DNA from: Aphanomyces cochlioides
Taxonomy: Eukaryota; Oomycota; Saprolegniomycetes; Saprolegniales; Verrucalvaceae
Direction: 5' to 3'
DNA length: 64,000 bases
Assembly: GCA_019828595.1 (NCBI GenBank)
Contig: JAHQRK010000002.1
Location: 1,984,001 to 2,048,000, forward strand
Within the stretch, counting starts at the first letter, position 1; each line of letters opens with the position of its first letter. A program made the translations under genes and the position numbers. Of this stretch, positions 22,463-31,800 are shown piece by piece. The notes under the pieces are model-generated. The model was not told the origin of the DNA. It saw only the letters and a list, made by a program, of their open reading frames with translations, and did not search any database.

Positions 22463-23962
22463 TTAATGCTTGTCACCATCATCCCAAATCTTGCGCACGA
22501 CAGGTGACGTCGCGTACAAGTCCATGCCCATGCCAACTTGTTGCGAACCTTGACCAGTGAACACAAACGCCGTCTTTGGCTTAAACACACTGGCCTTCGC
22601 GCCAAACACGCTCTCTCCACGGATGTTGGCCACATTCACATTCAACAAGATCAAGCCGTCACTGACGCCAGATTGAGTCACTTGCAAGAAGAGTCGTTCG
22701 TCGTTGTACACCATGCCCTTGACGTCGGCATGGTACGATTTGAGTTGAGTGACTTGGAACTGGTAACGCATCACATCCATCATCAAGTTGCGGACCTTGG
22801 TGGCCGTCCACATGCCATGCATGATGGACTGGCCATTAGGCAAGTTGGCAAAGGCTGCGGAGTACGCGCAACGATGGATGGGGTTCAAATCACGCGAGGC
22901 ACGGACGTATTCACCAGCAAACACGGGAATCTCAATCGTCACGGGAGTGGCAAGCAAGTTGCATTGTGTCTTGGCACCTTCGGTCGCAATAGGAGCCACG
23001 CGGTCCAAGTACGATGCCACGGGGTCCTTTGGCAAACCAGTTGCATTGATTGCCACCGCACCAACAAGTTGGTCAAAGTTGGGGCCACCGTACACCGAAC
23101 CTTGGACATCGAACGATGCCAAGGTCGAATGGCCATCGGCATACACGTACGAGCTCTTGAGATCAAATTTGTAACTCGCACCAGCTGCGAGGGTTTGGTT
23201 CGCGGCCAAAGTGAACCAAGCCTTGTCGCCGAGGATAGCCACGGCCGTCTTGTCCGCCAAACGCACAACGCGTGGGAACAAGAGCGAGTGCATCAAGACA
23301 CTGTCCGTGCGACCGGCGCCAAGGCCAAACTCAGACGACAAATAGCTCTTGACTTGCGAGATGTTGAAGCCACCAGGGAGTTGCTTGCGGACAAAGTCCG
23401 TGGTCAATGTCGTGAAGACAGGACCGAATTGCTTGTACGACTTGAACGACGTGGCCAAAATCGACACTGGGAGTTCAGGCACACGATCGACACCTCCACC
23501 GAATTCCTTTTCCAACTCACCCACGACTTCATTTTGGACGGCCGACTTACCGGCAGCAAGACCGTGAATGGTAACGTTGTCATCGATTTCACTCAATTGC
23601 TTCTTGAAGCGGTGTGCCAAGAAGACACGGAGCACGTGGTTGACACTCACGGGTTCATCCGTGACAGCAGCAGCAGGTGCAGCGGCAGGAGGAGCAGCGA
23701 CCACTGGGGCTGCAACAACGACAGGAGCCACTTCAACAGGAGCGGCGACAGGAGCAGGAGTCGCTTCAGCTTCTTCTGGGACTTCTTCAGTGGCAGGCTC
23801 AGCGGCAGCCAATGCGGCTTGTGCATGAGCAAAGTCGACTGCCGACGGATTCTCCGATTCATTTTCGTAGTAAATCGTGTCACGATCTTTGGTAATAAAG
23901 AGAATGTCACATCGGCTCTCCTTGACGGCCGTCTCCAGAACACCATGGAATGTCTCGTGCCT
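22463..23962 (-). pseudogene. fragment of a fungal-type fatty-acid synthase: ACP, MaoC dehydratase and start of MPT
   Basis: About 500 codons open without interruption but truncated at both ends. In order: a leader (KDRDTIYYEN), an Ala/Pro/Val-rich linker, an acyl-carrier domain with the Ser of AAGKSAVQNE as likely phosphopantetheine site, the alpha-subunit structural block (PGGFNI..GLGAGRTDSVL), a hot-dog/MaoC dehydratase (SRDLNPIHR..., then IMHGMWTATKVRN), and the first 40 residues of a malonyl/palmitoyl transferase (FVFTGQGSQQVGMGMDLY). It stops at ...DDGDKH, just where the family continues, next to Helitron-2. Upstream it abuts the TOG fragment at GGTAGGCA. No ATG opens it: the first in-frame initiator near the linker would be TTG. 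It is either Helitron-captured DNA or a gene wrecked by rearrangement. Confidence 0.82.
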
Positions 23963-24192
23963 ACCCGAGAGGAGAGGTCACACAAATCCACAACAGGCAT
24001 TTGTACCGCGTATCACGAAGCAGAGACAGAATGTCGCGAGCCTTCACTCGCACTGGCTCGCTCTTGTCATGGAGACCTTTCGCCAAGACGTTCCTGGTGC
24101 CTTCGACGTAGGGGTCCAAGTCGGCTTGGGACCACGATTTCACAATGAACTCCAGTTGGCTCATGATGAGCAGCCGTACGTCATCTACGTGC
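23957..24192 (+). repeat. inverted repeat, left arm (236 bp)
   Basis: Reverse complement of 24688-24923, with only a few mismatches and no length difference. Contains the 3' end of the TOG fragment. The spacer between arms is 495 bp. Confidence 0.9.
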
Positions 24193-24680
24193 GTTCCCGT
24201 GAGGCGATAGAACAATGTGTTAGCAAACGTACCTCCACGCACCGTGTCAAAGGTGTGGATCAACTTGTTGACATCGTATCGCGAAGGACTCGCCAACACA
24301 ACCACACAATCGTCGCCGGCTTGGCAGATCTTCTGGACGTGCGACCGTGCGGCGTCGATGAGCGACACCATCATATCGTCGACAAACTGGCCCAAGGCAA
24401 AGCCGCACGTGGTCGCGAGACCGCAGAGGAATCCACGCGCTCTATGGACGACGTCGGCGCGGATCGATTCGATCCAGCAGTCAGTCTTGAAAGGTTCCTA
24501 CATACTCGAAACAATCAAAGGACATGCGCGACAAGGATTACCGTGAGAATGATCAATGTGTTGACGACGGCGTCGAGCGAGTCCACTTGGAGGACTTGTT
24601 CGACCACCGCTTCGATGTCCGCGAGGGCTTGGAGTTGTTCACTCCAAGGTGCGTGGACGTCGAATGTAGTAATCTTAAGC
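23961..24680 (-). pseudogene. CLASP-like TOG-domain fragment
   Basis: Two exons separated by a 44-nt intron (24498-24541) encode a helical repeat protein: HAPWSEQLQALADIEAVVEQ, then EPFKTDCWIESIRADVVHRA, then CGFALGQFVDDMM, and finally MSQLEFIVKSW and HDKSEPVRVKARDILSLLRD. This order fits the N-terminal TOG (CLASP_N) array, which binds tubulin at microtubule plus ends. Both gene ends are missing. On the 5' side it runs into an inverted copy of its own 3' end (24688-24923), and on the 3' side into the fatty-acid synthase fragment. Hence non-functional here. CLASP assignment rests on pattern recognition; another HEAT/TOG protein is possible. Confidence 0.65.
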
Positions 24681-24687
24681 ACGTGCT

Positions 24688-24923
24688 GCACGTAGATGAC
24701 GTACGGCTGCTCATCATGAGCCAACTGGAGTTCATTGTGAAATCGTGGTCCCAAGCCGACTTGGACCCCTACGTCGAAGGCACCAGGAACGTCCTGGCGA
24801 AAGGTCTCCATGATAAGAGCGAGCCAGTGCGAGTGAAGGCTCGCGACATTCTGTCTCTGCTTCGTGATACGCGGTACAAATGCCTGTTGTGGATTTGTGT
24901 GACCTCTTCTCTCGGGTAGGCAG
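24688..24923 (+). repeat. inverted repeat, right arm (236 bp)
   Basis: Plus-strand copy of the end of the TOG fragment (LDPYVEGTRNVLAKGLHDKS is readable). It begins inside GCACGTAG and ends at GGTAGGCA, after which the sequence becomes unrelated AT-rich DNA. Confidence 0.9.
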
Positions 24924-25239
24924 AATAAAATTCGCAGTCTCCAGGGTGAAGATTTTGGGTGGGGTTTGTCCTGGTGTTGTCTGTCCCCATTAGACTTGAT
25001 TTTTGTATATATAAAAATACGAATAATTTTAATTCGAAATTTCTTTGTAGCATATGTTGTGTGAGTGAGAAGAGTGATTTTTATAATATTCTTTTATAAA
25101 AATATTGCGATATTTTGACAAGTTAGTTTGACTCATTTGAAATAGTCATTGTGATGTTCATTTTCTTCTCCTCAGCGCATATAATATATAAATGAGCAGC
25201 ACAAATTTTATTCAAAGTCAACAGAACTAATTGGAATTT
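24924..25239. other. AT-rich intergenic DNA
   Basis: Nothing supported here. It contains runs such as TATATATAAAAATACG and TTTTATAAAAATATTG. Confidence 0.5.
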
Positions 25240-25512
25240 GTGCAACATGCTGTTTGCTCAAATTGCTTGGTGGAGCAGCTTCATCGCGAAGTCTGGGGGA
25301 TCTATTCGGTGACCATCTGGTGGAGTCTGACTCCATGTGGTATCCATATCTGGCGATATCTTAGAGTTTGTATGGTTCATGGCGACGCTTGACTAAACCG
25401 CGGAATCTCGCCAAGGATGCGGAGTCCAAGACACACGGTTCTTCCAAGCGCTGGCCCTTGGCTAGCAAGGGCACCTTGTAGTCATTGTTGGCTTGACGTT
25501 TCCGGCATCACA
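25240..25512 (-). repeat. inverted 5' part of the retrotransposon LTR
   Basis: Reverse complement of LTR bases 1-273 (37753-38025), including the LTR tip TGTGATGCCGGA at 25512-25501. About 3% of positions differ from the 3' LTR. It stops at exactly the LTR position where the 5' LTR remnant at 27023 begins (two-base AC overlap). The base run outside the tip is GGGG (read outward), matching GGGG after the 3' LTR end at 38491. Confidence 0.88.
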
Positions 25513-27022
25513 CCCCTTTCCGCAGACTTTTTCCGCAAAATGCGGAAGTTGAGGAAGGCCATTCCGCAAAATGTCGCTCCGACATCAATGGAAAGTAAGG
25601 TAGATCGATCTTGGTTAGTGTGCGATGCACAGAGGAAGCTGGTCTTTTGCATATTTTATTTTGTGCAGGCTATGAAACCCCTCTTCTAACCAAGGAGGCT
25701 TGGTATAAAGACCACATGCACAACATCCCAGATTTTATCGACAGCTTGTTAATTGGATTCATTGTTTTCATCCCAAGTCAGTACTTGGAAACATCGTTAT
25801 TATCTCTCTTCGACATTACACTGTACTACTCTGTCCTTAAATGATGTTCGGAAAGTATAATTGGATGAAATTAAGGCCAATTTTGAGTAAAATTACCTCT
25901 CAATTGGATGAAAATATTAATTACTGCATTTAAACCCCATTAATTGGTTGAAAATGTCAAAACGTTTACCAACTCGATTAATCTCGACGATTTCTAGTAG
26001 CCAATAAGAAAATTTCTTTTTCCAAATTTTCGCCAATCAGATTTGATTTCTGTCATAAGGTGCGTACCATCTTGAATTTTAGTCACACTTTGACCGTCGA
26101 TAAATTTCTGCAGAGTCAAATTAACGATAAGAAAAGCGGTACTATCGATAGATATGGATTAGAGGGAGGCATGTTACCGCTTGAAATTGCTCTTTTCAAA
26201 GAATTGATCGAGTAATGGTGATTCTCCTGAGGTCACTTTTGTGACCAAATGTATGGTAGAATATGATCACTTTTCGGACAATATATGAGAATGAATCCTC
26301 GGACATACTTGACGTTTGTATTGGACTTAACGGAAACATATTTTGTCCGAACACTTGGACAATATGCAATATGCTCGGACATACATGTGGTTTGTATAGG
26401 CACAAGGTGGGTATATTCGTGTTGGCCCCGAGCGCCCGGGAGGCCGTCTGCGCAAGCGCGGCCGGACGAGAGCGCGGATCTAAGCCTCTCGTGTTAACCA
26501 AATGATCTTTATTGTAGACCGCTTACGCTTTAGGCGCAGTCTCACTGCGACTCAACAATGATTAACTGCAAATATGAATAACATCAAGTACAACAAGGGC
26601 CTGTTCTACCTTTGCGAGGAAATTGATGCATCGTCGTTAACTTCTGGAAAACTTTAGGAAAAACGAAACACGAAAATTTATATGGATAATTTAAAGTATA
26701 TAATTATCCAATGATAATTATTATTAAAAAATTCATTTGTTAATCTGGGAGAATTAACTGTAAAAATTCATCTAAGGTTTGCAAGAAATTGAGTCAAATG
26801 AATACCATCAGAACAATTTCAAGCGCACTACTATTAATAATATCAACTTCAATTTAAGTCTTTTGTTTTGATCCAAATAGTTCGAAACAAATTTTTCCGA
26901 GAATTATTGCATATTTGATTTGGATATGCACCATAGTGTTGTTGGCGAAAATTGATGAATTACAAACGAACATCAATGAAAATGGACAAAAAATTTTGTT
27001 TCAAATTTGGTCACGTTAGCTG
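25513..27022. other. non-coding segment between the two halves of the 5' LTR
   Basis: No gene supported. It contains repeated TTCCGCA/TGCGGAA words near 25520-25570, a duplicated 45-60-bp block (26274-26325 and 26356-26401, both with GGACAATAT and CTCGGACATAC), and a GC-rich island at 26429-26480. The segment is probably the inverted flank of the retrotransposon insertion. Confidence 0.5.
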
Positions 27023-27490
27023 ACCCAACAAGACATTCGAACAGCGTGAGCCGCGCAGACCAACCAAAACAAGAACCCAGGATAGATTAACTTTGAATTC
27101 ACTCTTCTTTTTGCCTCGCTTACCAATCCTGTGAGTTTGCGGCGTGGCCAGAAGTGTACCCAAGTCCAAGACAGTTTGAGAGTTCCGCCGGCTGCCTCGA
27201 GAGAAGCCGACACCGATTGAATCCTTCCCCCATTGCCCTGCATCAGCGTCAGCCACAGCTAGACGTAGTACTCGGGCCATAGTACAACCTCCTCCGAAGT
27301 CTCACGCATACGCGAGTGTCTCTGCGTGACTCCAAGGAAGAATCCGACTCCAACTCTCTGCCTAACCTTGCCCTCCATCAACCTTGCTTGCTGCCTCGGG
27401 TGTCTGCGTTGATCTTGGTCCCACCTAAGATCCAGCTTTTCAACCCCTTCTAATTTTCTTGCGGCTACGACCTACATTCCCGTTCCCACA
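27023..27490 (+). repeat. 5' LTR, 3' 468 bp only
   Basis: Identical, without gaps, to 38024-38491. It ends CCCGTTCCCACA. The first ~271 bp of the LTR are missing here and lie inverted at 25240-25512. Confidence 0.93.
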
Positions 27491-27492
27491 AG

Positions 27493-27510
27493 TGGTGCCA
27501 CGAACCGGGA
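27493..27510 (+). promoter_or_regulatory. primer-binding site of the retrotransposon
   Basis: TGGTGCCACGAACCGGGA begins two bases after the LTR end. It starts with TGG, the complement of a tRNA 3' CCA. I cannot name the tRNA without a tRNA set. Confidence 0.75.
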
Positions 27511-27520
27511 CCGAGGATCA

Positions 27521-28899
27521 ATGAGTAGCTCTCCCCTTGCAACTAGTATGGTTGATTCTGCTATCACAAATCACAATTTGTCTACGGCTGAAGTACTCTT
27601 AGCCGAACTAAACCCTCACGCCAGTGTGAGCTCCAATGATGACCCACGCGCTCCCTTGAGAGAAGAGTCCGTGCCCTCGCACCCTTGGGTGCAAAATATC
27701 CCCTCGACGATGAATGGACATTCTCTCGCGTCCAACGCCACGCGTCGAAACTTTGGCAGCCTTGCTGCATCCGAGCACGATGACCACCAGCGTCCGGGTG
27801 ACGTCGTTGCACGCGCCGATATGCTTGCGCTCTTCCGTGCTCAGAGCGAGAATTTGATTGCACTCATTCAACGCTCCCGAAAACATTCCCTGGATGATGA
27901 ATTCGACTACCCAGATGACCCTGACGATGAGCCTCCTCCAATTGGACGACGAATCGAAGGAAACCAAGTCCAAATCCTACCAGTGGAGTCCTTACCCACG
28001 TTCAAAGGCGACTCAGAAGGAAGAGATGCCGCTGGAGCCTGGCTCCAGAGATTTGAAGAGACAGCCGTCTCCTGTGGGTGGACCGACGTGGAAACGAAAC
28101 GGCGATTTCGTCTGCATGCAGCCCGACCAGTACAAGACTGGTTTGCACAATTGGATCCACGCTACAAAGTCAAATGGGGCACCATCCGATCCGCTTTGTA
28201 AAGGAGTTCGTGCAGAGTCTAATCCCAAACGAAGAGATCTATTACACCATGAAGCAGCGTCCTGGAGAATCCAACAAAGCTTACCTATTCCGCTTCAATG
28301 CCGCTGCACGAAAGATCAACCTAGACTACGTGGACAATCGAAGGAACCTTCGGCTCCATATCAAGCGATACGCCCGAGCACTAATGGATAAGACATTTGG
28401 CGCAACATTACTGCCCATCGGATTCCAATCCATGATGGAACTTGAAGAGCATCTCGACACTCAGCGCGAAAATGAAGCCATGAAGGCGTTTGAACATGGA
28501 ATCAAAGAGTCCGCCTCTCCACCGTTCCCCAGAACCAAACGCAAGGTTGCCTACATGGAATCGGACTCCTCAATGGATCTAACTGAAGCGTTGCGAGCGG
28601 AGGTTTACGCTCTTGGACGAGGCCCACTCAAACGAGAACTATGCCAAGAGTGTGGCGAAGAACACTACAAGCCGGATGGGAAGTGTTGGGCCAACACGAT
28701 GTGCTCCTTATGCCAACGCAAAGGTCACCCTGACTCCAATTGCTTCAAGGCATGCGCTATGTGCAAGACTCCAAGTTATGTTCCTCACCTGAAGACCGAC
28801 TTCTGCCCGCGCCAGGCCCAGATGACGAAACTCAAAGACCACCTGGAGAGGATGGGCATCGACGACGTGAGCGATCTCCTGGATTGTTTAAAAGTCTAA
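27521..28899 (+). pseudogene. retrotransposon gag, one frameshift
   Basis: Capsid-nucleocapsid polyprotein. Frame 1 (27521-28201) has a Ser/Asn-rich leader, an acidic stretch (DDEFDYPDDPDDEPPP) and the capsid signature LPTFKGDSEGRDAAGAWLQR ... WFAQLDP. At about 28195 the reading must shift by one base to continue as FVKEFVQSLIPNEEIYY and RPGESNKAYLFRFNAAARKI. The C-terminus carries a Cys/His array (CQECGEEHY, CSLCQRKGHPDSNC, CAMC), a nucleocapsid-like zinc knuckle. The shift lies mid-capsid, so a mutation is likelier than programmed frameshifting. It overlaps the pol frame. Confidence 0.85.
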
Positions 28900-31800
28900 G
28901 TCTGGGGGACCTGCAAAGCCCCAGTTGCGCCGGACATCGACTGCAATTACCCACCACTGAACAAAAACCGAAAAAAGAAGATAACCAAGGAAAAACCAAG
29001 AAACAACATGCATTCAAGCCCGTCATAGTACCCCAGACAAGAGACCAAGCCATGGCTCTGGACGAATATGAGGAACGATTGCGAGCCAGCGTCCGACTCC
29101 TAGCTTCCAAGCTAGCATCGGCCGCTACTCCACCCGTCATCTCAGAAGAATCCAATGCCAACAGCTTGAGCACTCCTACACCTGTAATCTGGAATATATC
29201 AAGTCCATCCCCTACGATTGCTCCACAAGTATTCTTCGCCAACGAGGATAGCGCAACTATGCCTCAGCAACTCAGTCTACTCGCGGGAGAACGACTTGGA
29301 TTCTGGCGAACCAGCGAAGTGGATCATGAAGCTCACTGTCAAGCTTTCTTGGACGCGAAAATTCTGAACGAACCTGCTGTGGTCCTTGCCGACACTGGTG
29401 CCAACATGAGCGTACTACACACCCGATTTGCGGAAAGGCTAGGTCTGCGAGTAGACGCCTCCACCAAAACGGGAATCGATGGGTTTGGAAATGGATCGGC
29501 CACCACCGCTGGCACTGTCCCGATCAAGCTGACCATTGGAGACGGACTGACATATCTCTTCACGATTGCAGTCTGCGATTTTGGACCAGTCGGATTCCAC
29601 GCCATCCTTGGCATGGACTTCTTGGAGAAGGCAGGCATGATTATTGACACTGTGAAGCGAGAGATCCAACTCCCGGATGACAATTGGATCCCACTAGTAC
29701 TGCAGCCCATCAAGTACCGACGAGGGAGAGTCGACACTGTCACGACTCCACGGCAAATACAACTTCAGCCTGGAGACAGCATCTGCATCAAACTACCATC
29801 TCCAAGACCAGGATTAACCAACGCACCAGAATTTTGGGTTCAGCGAGGAGCCCGATGGGTTACCACGGCCATTGTCGACGACTCAGGCACTCCTAGGTCA
29901 TATCGAGTCACCAATGTGGGAAATTCGCTACTTGTGTTACCACCCCACTCAATTGTTGGAGCTATCTCCGCTCCAGGTGACCGACCCAATGACCACACCA
30001 TGGTGCGCACTAACAGTCTGCGATATAAGGAATGGAAGGCCGCAACCTACGAAGGAAGTTATTCAACACGGTACCAACGAATGCGAGACCAAGTCATGGC
30101 GGGTGACTGCCCTGAAATGCCTTACACGGACAGGCCACCAAGAGCTCCCCCAGAAGCACTCCTAACCCAGTCAGGAATTAGAAGACTGACCCAAAGAGAG
30201 GCTGACGCCAAACCTGGAGACGTCGACGCAAGAAAAGACTTGGTTGGAGGAGACGGACATGAAGCAGTACTGGTGGACGACTCCACCAGGCAGGAGTCCA
30301 ACTTCTCATACTTCACCATAGAACATCACCATGGGCTCCCTCCTCCAAGTATCTTTACCTTGCAGGCGCCTCCTCCTGATCTTGATCAAAAGACACTACC
30401 TTCGGAAGTGGTCATCAGAGAAGGGGTCGATCTGACATCAGAAGAGATGGAGAGTCAGCTAGCTCTCATTCCAGAGATTCCCCCTCAAGTGCCTTTCGAT
30501 ATGGACCAACTGGACTACGGGAAAGTCGGACAATCCGAAGAAGAACGACAGCAGATGCGCGAAGTGCTCGACAAATACAAGGCATACTTCATCCAGTCTG
30601 GGAACGGCCTCCCACCTCCAGTGCGAGGAACTGTTTGCGACATTGACGTGGGATCAGCTAAACCCATCGCCCACCGGCCGAGACGAGTCCGCCCTGAACA
30701 CCTCCAAAAGCTGTTTGAATTACTCCGAGGACTCCTCAGCTATGGACTTATCACCTTCTCCAACTCTCAGTGGGCGTCCCCAATTGTAATCGTACTCAAG
30801 AAGGGTAGATCTGATATCCGACTCTGCATCGACTACCGTGGAATCAACGACCTCCAGGAACTGATGAGGTTTCCAATGCCTACCTTGGACGCCATGCTAT
30901 CAGGCTTCCATGCGGTGCAGTGGCTCCTATCCCTCGACAATGCCAGTGGTTTCTGGGTGGTGCGTGCAACCAAACGAGCGCGACTCATTAGCGCTTTCAT
31001 TTGCCCTTTGGGACACTTTGAGTGGACACGTATGGGTCAAGGATTGAAGAATGCGCCGATGATCTATCAAAGAATGATCACTAATGCGCTCTATGGCTTT
31101 GTCGATCTGCAGCCGGGAATGAACGAGGTTGACGAAGACGGTGAGCCCCGAGACATGTTCCAAATCGGTCATGTGCGCGATGCCTCCTCGATGCCAGCCC
31201 CAGCAAACCGACCCTCGTTTGTCGATGACATCAGCGATGGGGCGGATACGTGGACTGGAGTCGTGGACCTCACAGATCGCATTCTGCAACGACTAACCTA
31301 CTTCAACATCAGCATCAGCGCCCTCAAGAGCAAGGTCGGGAAGACGGTTGTCGACTTTTTGGGGCATCTTATCTCGCGGGAGGGAGTCCACGCAAAGCCC
31401 CGAGGACTCCATCAGGTCCTGCAAATGCCCTTCCCCAAATCGCTTCGAGTCATGCAATCCTTCCTGGGATCCATCAACTTCTACTCCAGGTTCATCGAGA
31501 ACTACTCCATTAAAGCCAGCTGCCTATACGAGATATCAGATGACCAGCTGCGCCAAGGGTCTGTCTCCTCGGCTGCTTTGGCTGCGTTCGGTGAGCTCAA
31601 ACGTGCCTACGCTAGCACTCCAGTCCTCAAGCACGCCAACCCGAACCTTCCCTTCCACGTGCTGCTCTACGTCACGAACTGGGCCATATCGGCCACCCTA
31701 TATCAAGATCATGATGGACTCCTCCATCCAGTGCGATTCTGTGGACGTGTCCTCAAAGGTGGCGAACCTCGCAACGAGCACTGGGAAAGGGAGATCCTGG

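Noticed and set aside
22538..24148. Long plus-strand open frame (536 codons)
   Set aside because: Antisense shadow of the fatty-acid synthase fragment. The minus strand has clear domain motifs; this frame has none.
26400..26520. Possible tRNA gene in the GC-rich island
   Set aside because: No B box (GGTTCRANNCC) and no cloverleaf on either strand.
28740..28899. Start of the 1551-codon pol frame as a true N-terminus
   Set aside because: The gag zinc-knuckle frame overlaps it and is clearly coding there, so pol sequence starts about 28900.
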